A stretch of DNA of 56,570 nt from Lachnospiraceae bacterium. GTDB taxonomy: Bacteria; Bacillota; Clostridia; Lachnospirales; Lachnospiraceae. The DNA lies in contig JAFLTH010000009.1 in the NCBI GenBank assembly GCA_022510525.1, positions 1 through 56,570 on the forward strand, read 5' to 3'. Position 1 is the first letter of the stretch, and each line of letters begins with the position of its first letter. The notes below the pieces were generated by a model. That model was not told where the DNA came from, ran no database searches, and saw nothing but the letters and a program-made list of their open reading frames with translations. This document shows, piece after piece, positions 23,481 through 33,257 of the stretch. The position numbers were made by a program, and so were the translations under genes.

Positions 23481-24764
23481 TTAGCAGACTGTATTATCAA
23501 TAGTTTGTTTTCCTTGCTTAACTCTCCACCAAAACACTGCACCAAGTCCTGTACTCAAGCATCCCATCAATAACATAAATAACATCGCTGCCCCTAACAT
23601 TCCATACATTCTGACAACCCAATTGAATAACCAAAATGCAGCTACGGCAGTTATGGAATATCCCCATATAATACTCTTCTGAAACCGAATAATTGTGAGC
23701 ATAGTACACAAAAAACCGCACAGCGCCAAAAAACCGCCGCCCAGCAGTAAAATCATCAGTTCTGTTTTATAAAGTGATAAATCTGTGTTATAGAGCCATG
23801 ACAAAACAGGAATACCTACGAGATAAGCTCCGATCATACAAATCAGCGTAATGCTCCCGATAATAATAATCTGCCCATACACCCTTTTCATAAGTTTCTC
23901 AAGCTTTTGTTCATTCCACAAAACAGACATTTTATGAACAATCGGTGTAAAAATGAAATTATTCAACAATTCAATCACAAATACCGGCATGGCAATAAAT
24001 CCGTAACATGCCTGTAGCTCATCCGATAATACCGCATCAATAGCATATTTGGGTGCATTTCCGATATAGAACGCCAGAAACGTCCCAACAAACAGCGGGA
24101 AACACAATTTTAATAATAAACCGATATTATCTTTACTTATCGTAACTGTCTCGCCTTTCCACAGGAAAGATGTCCAAACTGTAAAAATAATAAAAATAAT
24201 TATCGTAATTACTGTCACAATAATCACTGAGAGCAAGAGATTCCGCAGTATTATCACACTGATTCCAAATACTGCAATCGTCATTAACATCCGTAAAGTC
24301 AATGCCTTGGCTGCAACATCCAATCTCCCCTTCTGCTGATACAGACCATGATAAACATCCTCCACGGAATCTACCGCTTTAAAAACACACATCAAGATAA
24401 TAACCAAACTTTTATCTAAAGTATAAGAATTTTGTTTCCCAATATATAATACATATATCAAAGATACAACGAGCATCATCGTCGTCGTAACGTATCTGGA
24501 GCGTCTGTATTCACTGAAATTGAACTGCTCTTTGACATCAGATACCTGAAAATTCCGCATCCCATATTTTCCGATTGTCAGGAAGAGATTCGCATTTGCA
24601 TACGCAATTGTGAAAATACCCGCGTCCCGCAAATTCAACACTCGCGTAAAGATCATAAGCATAATGACAGACTGGAAAGCCATTAGAAGACTGCCGAGCA
24701 TATTCCAAATGTAACCGTCTGCTTCTCTATTTTTTGATTCTGTTAAAAATAATCTAATCCTCAC
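23481..24764 (-). CDS. Wzx-like polysaccharide flippase (MATE/MOP superfamily)
   Basis: A 427-residue integral membrane protein with about twelve hydrophobic segments and few conserved polar motifs, starting with the MLGSLLMAFQSVIMLMIFTRV segment typical of polysaccharide export flippases. The role is moving lipid-linked repeat units across the membrane. It overlaps the GT2 gene start-to-stop by 11 nt (24764/24754). A second, ABC-type flippase lies at 28302-30089, so the locus may handle two lipid-linked products. Confidence 0.82.
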   Translation of the reverse strand: MRIRLFLTESKNREADGYIWNMLGSLLMAFQSVIMLMIFTRVLNLRDAGIFTIAYANANLFLTIGKYGMRNFQVSDVKEQFNFSEYRRSRYVTTTMMLVVSLIYVLYIGKQNSYTLDKSLVIILMCVFKAVDSVEDVYHGLYQQKGRLDVAAKALTLRMLMTIAVFGISVIILRNLLLSVIIVTVITIIIFIIFTVWTSFLWKGETVTISKDNIGLLLKLCFPLFVGTFLAFYIGNAPKYAIDAVLSDELQACYGFIAMPVFVIELLNNFIFTPIVHKMSVLWNEQKLEKLMKRVYGQIIIIGSITLICMIGAYLVGIPVLSWLYNTDLSLYKTELMILLLGGGFLALCGFLCTMLTIIRFQKSIIWGYSITAVAAFWLFNWVVRMYGMLGAAMLFMLLMGCLSTGLGAVFWWRVKQGKQTIDNTVC

Positions 24765-25758
24765 CCTTGGTTACTATCTCCCGGTCTTCATCAAAATTCA
24801 TTTTCTCGCTTACTATCACATCCGGTTGCCTGGTAACCTTTCTCAAAATGACTCCAATATATTCCCCGATGATACCCAGAAAGAACAGCTGCACAGAACC
24901 CAAAAAGAACATTCCTATAAGAACCGGAGCCATTCCGGCTTGAAAGTTATCCCATAATAACAATTTTAAAATCAGATAAACAACTCCAATGATAAAACTC
25001 AGCACAGACATTAGGAACCCTGTAACTGTCATCAGCCTCAATGGTGCGACAGACGTAGATATCATGGAATTGATGGCAAAGGTTAAATATCTCCATATAT
25101 TATAGCTGGATTTACCACTTCGGCGCTCTCTCTGCTCATATGGAATCAATTTCACTTCATATCCCATATCCGCCAATGCATACCTAAGCTCAATGTCATA
25201 ATCCACTTTCATCCATTCCTTTACAACTTCTTTATCCAGAATCTTAATTCCCGATATATGTTCATATTGTGGGGTCTCTGAAAATACTTTTATCAATTTA
25301 TAAAATAAACTGCGACATGCATATTTAACCTTTCCTTCTTTTGACCCAATCTTCTGACCACAAACCGCTTTATACCCTTCCTCCCAATACCTAATAAAGT
25401 CAGGAATCAATTCCGGTGGTTCCTGAAAATCACACGCTATAATGGCAAGCACATCTCCGCTCATATATTCTAATGCGTTCCTTATTGACCGACCATCTGT
25501 CCCGTAATTTCTGCTGTTCATCAACACCTTGATATGTTTATCCCGCGCCGCCAATGACCGCAATATCTCTTTTGTTCCATCGGTTGAACAATTATCTGTA
25601 AAGACAATCTCATAATCATATGACAACTTCCCCATTATCTCCGTCAATGTGTCAGCCATCGGTTTTACATTTCCAACCTCGTTATAGCAAGGAACGTAAA
25701 TGCTTACTTTTTTATTCGCAGTAGCCAACTCTATACCCTCCCACCTTATGTAGTCCAT
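24754..25758 (-). CDS. GT2 polyprenyl-phosphate glycosyltransferase (GtrB/DPM1-like) with two C-terminal membrane segments
   Basis: A 334-residue enzyme with the GT-A nucleotide-binding start VSIYVPCYNEVGNV, TDNCSTDGT, the acidic ACDFQEPPE motif, then two hydrophobic segments (LMTVTGFLMSVLSFIIGVVY and the PVLIGMFFLGSVQLFFLGII region). This is the layout of enzymes that load a sugar onto undecaprenyl phosphate. Such sugars feed GT-C transferases on the outer face, and a GT-C protein follows upstream at 25818-27299. The donor is not predictable. Confidence 0.88.
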   Translation of the reverse strand: MDYIRWEGIELATANKKVSIYVPCYNEVGNVKPMADTLTEIMGKLSYDYEIVFTDNCSTDGTKEILRSLAARDKHIKVLMNSRNYGTDGRSIRNALEYMSGDVLAIIACDFQEPPELIPDFIRYWEEGYKAVCGQKIGSKEGKVKYACRSLFYKLIKVFSETPQYEHISGIKILDKEVVKEWMKVDYDIELRYALADMGYEVKLIPYEQRERRSGKSSYNIWRYLTFAINSMISTSVAPLRLMTVTGFLMSVLSFIIGVVYLILKLLLWDNFQAGMAPVLIGMFFLGSVQLFFLGIIGEYIGVILRKVTRQPDVIVSEKMNFDEDREIVTKGED

Positions 25759-25817
25759 TTTGCCGGTTTATCAGCCAGATAATATGTCATTTGTTAATGT
25801 ACCATAAGTCCCGCCGA

Positions 25818-27299
25818 TTACCCTTTTATTTTCCATATAATATATCCACCTACCGGCAGCAAACCGATACATACGGATACAACAATTCGTAAGTATGTGT
25901 ATAATCTGACTTTGGAATAGTCTATTTCTGTACTATCTTCTTTTTCTTTGGGAAAATTCTGATATAAAAAAACAAGCAGAGCTGCAACAAATAAAGCGCC
26001 AAATAAACTGCTTATGTTTTCCAGCGATATACCGCTCATTTCCGATAATTTATCTAATACAACATTCAACCCGTATCTATGTCCGGCCCCAATTCCCTTA
26101 TCACTGAGCAGTTCATCAGGCTGTAGCATATAATATATTAAATTCAGGTTACTGCAGCTGGGCCAAAGAATACTCATTCTGCACACATAACCAAACGCCA
26201 TAAGTATTTCCAATATGGCATTTTTATCAAAGTCATGCAAATCAAATGACATTGTCAATATAATATAAGGTGTTAATAATATAATCCAATATGGATGTAT
26301 TTTAGATGTTAATACAAACACGGACATAACAACGGTACATAAATAAATTATCTGTTTGCACGATAATTCTCTATTACAAAAATAACATAATATCCATATA
26401 ATAAACATTCCTACAAAAATCAACGGCATATCATGCAACTTAATAAGAGCCTGTCTGAATTCTGCTTGTGGAAATAAAAACTCATTAACCAAATTGCTAT
26501 GAGCAATTATACTTGCTCCTCCGGATTCCGCAGGAAGCACTTCTGCAGCACTTTGCCCGTTACTAACGGCAAAATACAATTTAGGTATTACGATAAGAGA
26601 AACAGCACCCAAAATATTCAAAAATAAATATCGAATCCTTTTTTCACGCAACAAAAGTAACGGAATAAAAATCCACAAGGCAAATAGCTTAGAAGCTATT
26701 GCAATTGCAAAGGAAATCAAAAAACATTTATGGTTTTTAACGAGAAACCCATATATGCCCAGCAAAGTAAACGAAACAGATATGATATCATATCCTCCTA
26801 TAACCACCTCTGAGTAAAAAAAGAATCCCGAGGAAAGAAAAAGGAACACACACCATTTGGCACTATTTCTATTTACTCCACAACATAGCGCTATTTTATG
26901 CAACACATAACCGGATATTGCTGTAAACAACCATACAATGCCTTTTACATAAAGTCGTGTTGGAAAAAACATAAATACACTATATCCGGTAAATTTCTCC
27001 CACACCCACATCGGAAAATTATATAATGCAAATATTATATATATACAAAAATCATATGCCCCGCTACTTACACCATTAGGAATATATGAATTTTCCACTC
27101 CGGGGTATAAGTAATTATAAAAAGAATTTAGCTTTCCCTCAAACAGACATGACCATACAGTAAAGCCTTTCGCCGAGGTAACTGTAATATCCTCATATAA
27201 ATACAAGGAAGCAAGTATAAGCACCACACCAATCAGAAAAATCCATTCCCATTTTTGAATTGTCTCTAAATGCAAATCTTCTTTTATCTTCCTAATCAT
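25818..27299 (-). CDS. GT-C type membrane glycosyltransferase-like protein
   Basis: A 493-residue protein with many hydrophobic segments, a conserved-looking GGYDIISVSFTLLGIYGF region and a long first extracellular loop. These features match polyprenyl-phosphate-sugar-dependent GT-C proteins. It lies beside the GtrB-like GT2 gene and is likely its acceptor-side partner. A Wzy polymerase is an alternative, because these families share topology and little sequence. No Pfam-level assignment is possible by eye. Confidence 0.65.
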   Translation of the reverse strand: MIRKIKEDLHLETIQKWEWIFLIGVVLILASLYLYEDITVTSAKGFTVWSCLFEGKLNSFYNYLYPGVENSYIPNGVSSGAYDFCIYIIFALYNFPMWVWEKFTGYSVFMFFPTRLYVKGIVWLFTAISGYVLHKIALCCGVNRNSAKWCVFLFLSSGFFFYSEVVIGGYDIISVSFTLLGIYGFLVKNHKCFLISFAIAIASKLFALWIFIPLLLLREKRIRYLFLNILGAVSLIVIPKLYFAVSNGQSAAEVLPAESGGASIIAHSNLVNEFLFPQAEFRQALIKLHDMPLIFVGMFIIWILCYFCNRELSCKQIIYLCTVVMSVFVLTSKIHPYWIILLTPYIILTMSFDLHDFDKNAILEILMAFGYVCRMSILWPSCSNLNLIYYMLQPDELLSDKGIGAGHRYGLNVVLDKLSEMSGISLENISSLFGALFVAALLVFLYQNFPKEKEDSTEIDYSKVRLYTYLRIVVSVCIGLLPVGGYIIWKIKG

Positions 27300-27344
27300 C
27301 GGCCCACCTCATCATATTTTGAAACTCACTATATACTTCATAAC

Positions 27345-28277
27345 TTATACGCAAATTAACTTTTCATATCTTTTATTATTCCATATAATTGCCACATTAC
27401 TTACATTTGAATGTCCACAAATCAAATAGTCACATTTGGAAAGAAAATATGCGTCCTTTAATACATCCATTCCCAATCTATATTTATGCAATTTTTCAGT
27501 ATTTTCCTGCAATAGCAAATGTATACCTGTATTGCTTTCATCCGCTTCCGATGCCCGAAAAACATCATTATAAAATAAACAAATATTTTTCCCTTGAAAA
27601 TACTCTATATACTTTGTAACAATACCTAACTCATCCGTAGCCAAAAAAATTTTATTAATTTTAGAATCCATATTCAATAATGCTTCTGCTTGAACTAGAT
27701 AATTTTCAAAAGCTGATGGAACCGGATGATTCCATTTACCGTTCCGCATATCAGTGCCACGGAAATGGATTCCAACAATTTTATCATTTTCGTTTAATTT
27801 TAAATTTTTCCACTCCATTTCAAAATTCTCAATTATATCGTTTTTTATCCTAATATTTTCTTCAATAATTGGATAAAAATAATTAATCATTTCTTTTGTT
27901 GGAAACCCATAAATTGACGAACTAAATTTATTTAAATATTTTGACAAATACTTTTGCTGCCCCAATACATACTTATTTCCATTTAAAACTTCATCTATGG
28001 ATACATTTTCATCATTTTCAAAATAATAATTCCATGCGTTTAATTCACCATCTACCGGAACATCCTCATTATATAAAGTCTTATAATACTTCATATCTAC
28101 AATCGGTATATAATTTAATTTTCTCGCGAATATTGTATGACCCAATACCCATAAATAATTTGAAAAAAAACCTGCCCCCGGTTCCGGTCTGCGTATGATA
28201 TAATACTTTTTAAACAATCTCATCCTATAATAATAAAATTCATTTTTGCGAAAATAAAGAAGTTCTTCCCATGTCAT
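27345..28277 (-). CDS. Fucosyltransferase-like protein (FUT8/NodZ/O-FucT superfamily)
   Basis: A 310-residue soluble glycosyltransferase. The GDP-fucose-binding motif IVGIHFRGTDMR near residue 170 is the HxRxTD signature of alpha-1,6-fucosyltransferases, and the C-terminus LKDAYFLSKCDYLICGHSNVSNVA resembles the second conserved block. It lies between a GT-C gene and the ABC flippase. Together with the GT11 enzyme at 33258-34169 it points to fucose or a similar GDP-sugar in the polymer. No fucose synthesis genes (gmd, fcl) occur in the window. Confidence 0.72.
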   Translation of the reverse strand: MTWEELLYFRKNEFYYYRMRLFKKYYIIRRPEPGAGFFSNYLWVLGHTIFARKLNYIPIVDMKYYKTLYNEDVPVDGELNAWNYYFENDENVSIDEVLNGNKYVLGQQKYLSKYLNKFSSSIYGFPTKEMINYFYPIIEENIRIKNDIIENFEMEWKNLKLNENDKIVGIHFRGTDMRNGKWNHPVPSAFENYLVQAEALLNMDSKINKIFLATDELGIVTKYIEYFQGKNICLFYNDVFRASEADESNTGIHLLLQENTEKLHKYRLGMDVLKDAYFLSKCDYLICGHSNVSNVAIIWNNKRYEKLICV

Positions 28278-28301
28278 CGCTTTTCTTCTCTCCCATAAAT
28301 A

Positions 28302-30089
28302 CTATTCATTGGTACTAAACAAATCGTTCTTGCTAATTAGTCTTGCCTGTCCGTTCCCGATTTCATATATTATATCACAATTCTTAACGGTTGTCAGTCT
28401 ATGGGCAACAACGACCATGGTTTTTTCTCCTTGCAGTTTCTCTATAGCTTCAATAAATGCCTTTTCTGTATCATTATCCAGCGCGGAAGTTGCTTCATCC
28501 AACACCAATATCTCAGGATCATTATATAGTGCCCTAGCTATAGCAAGTCGCTGGCTCTGTCCGCCCGAAAAGCGCACACCAGATTCTCCAATTCTGGTAT
28601 TGAAACTTTGAGGCAGACTTTCTACAAATTCTTTTAATTGAGCCTGCTCCAAGGAATACCACACTTTGGCATCGTCAATATCTTTCTCCTCAACACCAAA
28701 CGCTACATTGTTTCTAATTGTATCGTCGATAAGATATGAGGCCTGCGGAACATATCCCAGCAGATTATTCCATGCCCTTCCTAATTCCCTAATATCTTTA
28801 CCGTCTAATGTGACATTGCCTTCCTGCGGCTGCAGCAATCCCAGAATAATATCCGCCAATGTTGTTTTTCCTGCCCCTGATGCACCGATAAAGGCTACCG
28901 ATGATCCCTTTTCTATCTTCATGTTAAGTCCATCAATAACTTTCTTATCTGTATTCGGATATTGCCAAGATATATTATTAATTGAGATCTCTTTTTCGAA
29001 CTTTGCTCTTTCCGTACTATATGCAATTTCCTCTTTAATACCATCGTCACCGCTGATGTCCGCAATATGCATATATGTGGCATTCACCATAGGAACAGAA
29101 TAAATGATATTGTTTATGCTGCTTGATATTTTACCTAAAGATGGCAAGACCCTGAAGGCTGCCAGTGCAAAGGCTGCTAATTGCGGCACCATGGATAACA
29201 TATTTTCGGAGAAGAAGCTATTTCCAAAACACAGTACAACCAAAAAACCCGAAACAAACAATGCCTCTACGATATATGCAGGACTGGCAAGTGCTATAGC
29301 GTACCGGGTTGTTATATTATTTTGCTTTATACTTGTATTCTCGTAATGATTAACAAAAAATCTCTGTCTTCCCAAAATTTTAATTTCTTTAATTCCGTGA
29401 AACAACTCTAGAGAATACTTATATAACCTCTCACCATTTATACGATTTTTTTCGCCCCATTCCTTGCATAGATTTCTAAATATTTTTAATACCAATGCAA
29501 GACAGACTAACGCTATAGCTATAACAATTAAAGCGAATTTATAATTGACACAAAAAATAAAAAAGATAAGCAGAAAAATAGTAATACAATCCGTTAATAG
29601 CGCAAACCCATTACTTAAAAAATTGGATACCCCGGACACGTCCGTTCCTATATCCCTCAGGCACTCTCCCGAAGAGTATCCGAGAAAAAAAACATACTCG
29701 CGTTTCGTATAAGCTGTAAGAATTCTTGTCGCAAGTTCCCGTCCAATCTTATTGGTATATTTTGTTCTTGCATAAATAAATAAGCACATATATGCATTTT
29801 TCACGCAGTACAAAACAATCGTACAAATGCATATAAAATTAATTAATTTCAAAGAAGAATCTAATGAAAAAAAATCTGCCAATTCCGCAATATATTCATT
29901 ATTTAATAACCGTGCCGGCTCGACCATTGCCTGAACCAATGGCAATATAATAGATACGCCAAGCATTTCAAAAACTGCTCCGAAAAGTGTCATAAAAAAA
30001 ACCAGAGCAGCATATCGTTTCTGTTGTCCGGACAGAATATAATTCAGTTTTCCTAATATTTCTCTGGTGCTTTTCAAATCGTTAAGCAT
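28302..30089 (-). CDS. ABC transporter with fused permease and ATPase, lipid-linked oligosaccharide flippase (MsbA/PglK-like)
   Basis: A 595-residue half-transporter. The N-terminal 330 residues hold six membrane segments. The ATPase half has Walker A GASGAGKT (402-409), Q-loop VPQASYL, signature FSGGQSQ (507-513), Walker B ILVLDEA (527-533) and switch His563. The PglK group flips undecaprenyl-pyrophosphate-linked oligosaccharides. Its location among glycosyltransferases supports that role over a drug exporter. It provides a second export route beside the Wzx protein. Confidence 0.88.
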   Translation of the reverse strand: MLNDLKSTREILGKLNYILSGQQKRYAALVFFMTLFGAVFEMLGVSIILPLVQAMVEPARLLNNEYIAELADFFSLDSSLKLINFICICTIVLYCVKNAYMCLFIYARTKYTNKIGRELATRILTAYTKREYVFFLGYSSGECLRDIGTDVSGVSNFLSNGFALLTDCITIFLLIFFIFCVNYKFALIVIAIALVCLALVLKIFRNLCKEWGEKNRINGERLYKYSLELFHGIKEIKILGRQRFFVNHYENTSIKQNNITTRYAIALASPAYIVEALFVSGFLVVLCFGNSFFSENMLSMVPQLAAFALAAFRVLPSLGKISSSINNIIYSVPMVNATYMHIADISGDDGIKEEIAYSTERAKFEKEISINNISWQYPNTDKKVIDGLNMKIEKGSSVAFIGASGAGKTTLADIILGLLQPQEGNVTLDGKDIRELGRAWNNLLGYVPQASYLIDDTIRNNVAFGVEEKDIDDAKVWYSLEQAQLKEFVESLPQSFNTRIGESGVRFSGGQSQRLAIARALYNDPEILVLDEATSALDNDTEKAFIEAIEKLQGEKTMVVVAHRLTTVKNCDIIYEIGNGQARLISKNDLFSTNE

Positions 30090-30191
30090 CCTAATAACCG
30101 TGCCTTTCTTTCAATTTATACCATTAACGAAAGTACAATGCGTTTTTCGTTATTCTACATCATATTACCCCTTATAGCAATCGTATATAAA

Positions 30192-31868
30192 CTACTTTTT
30201 TATCTTTGCCAATAGCCTGTTTTCAATTCTTATAATATTATAATCTGGTAAAATACTTTTATAAAATGCACTTTCCTCATCAATCTCTGTAAAATTTGTG
30301 TAATAGACTGCTGTCGGCAACTTATCTGGATGTAAGTTAAAATATTCATCCAATCTTTCATAGTTAAGATAAGAAAAGGGAGTTCCCATTGTTCCATACT
30401 CAGTTTCCGCATATATATGAGCAATAGGATTTTGTGTTCCACAAAAAAGGATATCTTTTGTTTTATCAAGTTTAAGTTCATCAATATCAATTAAAATTTT
30501 ATAATAATTCTCGTATTTATTATCATCTGTATAAAGCCCTTTCAAAGGTCCATCCAGAATTTTATTTTCAAAATCGTTGGGAGATATTACTCCACTTGCC
30601 CAAGTATTATATATCCTAAAAAAAAGAACCATACTTAAAATGCACACTATTAAAACCCAATTTACCCATTTATGCCAGTTATTGTCAAAATTATCATCAA
30701 AATAAAATAATACAATACAAGAATAAATACATAAGGATGCAGATGTTGCCAAATCACCGGTATTTGTTCCTAATGCCGTAGCCAAAGAAAATATGAATCC
30801 TAAGAATAATAACAAAAAATATTTCCTGTTCTTGGTGTAAAAAAGACTCTCAATTCCAGTCCAAAGAAACGGTACATACATTTTATTCATTAAAAAAGTT
30901 TCATGAAATGAAAACATTGAAAAACAGGAAATCCCCAAACAAACAAGCACTAACCATCTTAAACGTTCCCGCCTCATTGGAAAGAGAATCAATATACATA
31001 AATAAATCAAATTTACAAGGGTAGTTATTTTGTAATCTAATACAAAAGATATAAAAACTTTCCAAATCTTATCATTAATAATGTTCCAAAGCCCGTAATC
31101 TATAAATGTATGGTCTTGTTCATAAAATATATATGGCAGATTGATTACAATATCCGAGAATGATGCCCTAGAAAAAAGTAAGATAATAAACATTATAAAG
31201 ATGACAAATAGACCAATATGAAATGCAACAACTCTTTCTCCGTTTATTTTTTTCTTGTAGACCTGGTCAATAAGACCTATTAAAATAAAAAAATAACTTA
31301 AAACCCAAAACGGCTGAGACAAAATACTTAATGCATAAAAAACCCCTAATAAAACATACTCACAAATCGAAACCTCAGTGCTAATAACAATCAATGCAAA
31401 CATCAAAAATGCCAGTGGGGCTGCTTGATATGTTAATGTTTCGATATTATATGGTGTAAAGAAATACCACAGTAAAAGCCCTGCATAAATCATGCGATAA
31501 TTATTTTTATTATGTAATCGCGCAAATCCATATACTAAGATAACAAATTTTAATAATAAGTACAGAATTCTTATAAATATAAAAATTCCATCATTTGACT
31601 CAGAAAATAAACGATATGTATAAATTAACGGTAATAATACAACTCCATGTAATTGTTCCGGGCTCCAATCATCTACCAAAAAAGCATCACCCAAATAAAA
31701 TCGATATGATGTCGCTATCATATGGGCTTCATCACTCATTGTAATACCCGTAACAATTAATGCCTTAATAATAAATGAAAATGTGCTAATTAATATAATT
31801 GTCCAAAACAATATATTAATTACTGCCTTTTCATTTGTTCTTATCTGCACACCTTTAATGCCCCTCAA
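30192..31868 (-). CDS. GT-C type membrane glycosyltransferase-like protein
   Basis: A 558-residue multi-spanning protein with an acidic first loop (MSDEAHMIATSYRFYLGDAFLVDDW, the place of the DxD/ExD metal motif in GT-C enzymes) and a soluble C-terminal domain of about 130 residues. The frame opens with TTG at 31868; a GTG at 31850, 10 nt after GAGGGG, is a better start and would shorten the protein by 6 residues. An extended -10 promoter candidate lies upstream at 32012-32020. Likely role is transfer of a lipid-linked sugar outside the membrane; the donor is unknown. Confidence 0.65.
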   Translation of the reverse strand: MRGIKGVQIRTNEKAVINILFWTIILISTFSFIIKALIVTGITMSDEAHMIATSYRFYLGDAFLVDDWSPEQLHGVVLLPLIYTYRLFSESNDGIFIFIRILYLLLKFVILVYGFARLHNKNNYRMIYAGLLLWYFFTPYNIETLTYQAAPLAFLMFALIVISTEVSICEYVLLGVFYALSILSQPFWVLSYFFILIGLIDQVYKKKINGERVVAFHIGLFVIFIMFIILLFSRASFSDIVINLPYIFYEQDHTFIDYGLWNIINDKIWKVFISFVLDYKITTLVNLIYLCILILFPMRRERLRWLVLVCLGISCFSMFSFHETFLMNKMYVPFLWTGIESLFYTKNRKYFLLLFLGFIFSLATALGTNTGDLATSASLCIYSCIVLFYFDDNFDNNWHKWVNWVLIVCILSMVLFFRIYNTWASGVISPNDFENKILDGPLKGLYTDDNKYENYYKILIDIDELKLDKTKDILFCGTQNPIAHIYAETEYGTMGTPFSYLNYERLDEYFNLHPDKLPTAVYYTNFTEIDEESAFYKSILPDYNIIRIENRLLAKIKK

Positions 31869-32011
31869 CTATTGCATCTCCCTTTAAAATATATAATTTC
31901 TTAATTGACAAAACAAATCAAACTCCTTTAGAACTGTCTGTCCATCAGAATTGATGTCTATCTGTATCAGACAAAATTTCTAATTGATTATTCTTTTTCT
32001 ACAATTCAACC

Positions 32012-32020
32012 AGTATACCA
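32012..32020 (-). promoter_or_regulatory. Extended -10 promoter candidate in the 230-bp gap
   Basis: The minus strand reads TGGTATACT (TGn plus a 5/6 -10). It lies about 145 nt upstream of the GT-C start, in the largest intergenic gap of the middle locus (31869-32098). No good -35 is present and no gene fits in the gap. Confidence 0.4.
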
Positions 32021-32098
32021 TACGTTTTATTTACACTGCCACTATCAGGCATAACTATATAAACAATCCATTCGAACTCCCTTCAGTAATTTATATAA

Positions 32099-33145
32099 TT
32101 ACCTTTTGATACAAACTCTATTTTTAATATATTGATACAGCCCATAATAACCATAGCACACTCCGCACGTTATGCAAAATACAATTAAGAAATTAATGCT
32201 ATTGTGTTCACTAATTTCCCCTGTAGCTGATGAAATAGCCTCTACAATCCTACTATGTATACAATACACTGAAAAACTCCCCTCTGAAAGGAATGCCACT
32301 ATTTTCTTTATTCTCGAACCAAACTCTAACTGACTCTGTACTCCGCCAATTAAGCAAAGGGTTAATAAACATTCCCATAAATAGACCCCCGCATTAAAAA
32401 TGCATAAAATAAAGAGCAGGTACACAATATAAATAAGCTGTTTCCCTTCACGCACTGCAAAATAAATTACTATTCCAAAAAAGAAACAATATAATTCAGA
32501 AAATGGCATATATGCACAGAATTCATTGAGATGGTATCCCTCACCCCCTCCCTCACATATTCCACTCAAAAAGCGAAGCAACAGCTGTCTGAATATAGGC
32601 GTACAATATAATAAAAAAGTCAACATCAGTATAGCCTTATAAAAACGATTAATAAAAATATGCAACAAGGGGGCCAGTAGATAAAATACCATAAATGAAC
32701 TCATCGTCCACCATGCGTTACGATTATTCCATAAATACCAATTATTCGAGGGCAGTAATACATTTGTGAAAGTAAAATATCTTAAGTATCGTATCCCATA
32801 TGGGGAATCATATTGCCCAATTGCTTCTATAATCCCTCCTGTATGCAAATATTCGATGACACCTACTATCCAATAAAGGACTAATGCTGTCCAGTATTCA
32901 GGCACAATACGCAACATTCTTTTCTTATAGAATTCCCTCGCCGATATCCCGGACTCCAGTGAAACAAAAATCAAATATCCACTGAGAATAAAAAACAACT
33001 GCACGCCATACTGACCGGCATAAACGTACTGTGTCCAATGCACATTGATGCCAACATGAATAGAAACCACCATGACCATGGCAATTATCCGAAGTATCGC
33101 CAAATTTATATTATATTTTGAACTTACTTTGTCATTCACCAACAA
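32099..33145 (-). CDS. Acyltransferase family 3 (OafA-like) membrane O-acetyltransferase
   Basis: A 348-residue protein of about ten membrane segments with the Acyltransferase_3 layout: INLAILRIIAMVMVVSIHVGI at the start with the catalytic-type His, and the GVQLFFILSGYLIF motif in segment two, then FYKKRMLRIVPEYW. Members O-acetylate sugars of surface glycans from a cytoplasmic acyl donor. It is flanked by a GT11 fucosyltransferase gene and a GT-C gene. Confidence 0.85.
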   Translation of the reverse strand: MLVNDKVSSKYNINLAILRIIAMVMVVSIHVGINVHWTQYVYAGQYGVQLFFILSGYLIFVSLESGISAREFYKKRMLRIVPEYWTALVLYWIVGVIEYLHTGGIIEAIGQYDSPYGIRYLRYFTFTNVLLPSNNWYLWNNRNAWWTMSSFMVFYLLAPLLHIFINRFYKAILMLTFLLYCTPIFRQLLLRFLSGICEGGGEGYHLNEFCAYMPFSELYCFFFGIVIYFAVREGKQLIYIVYLLFILCIFNAGVYLWECLLTLCLIGGVQSQLEFGSRIKKIVAFLSEGSFSVYCIHSRIVEAISSATGEISEHNSINFLIVFCITCGVCYGYYGLYQYIKNRVCIKR

Positions 33146-33257
33146 CGTGCCCTCCTACTTAACCATAACCCCACAATAAGAAATCTATTCACACTAAATA
33201 GCGGCAATCTTTTATATCTTCAAAATCATCTCACTTGATATATTCGAATCGCTTCCA

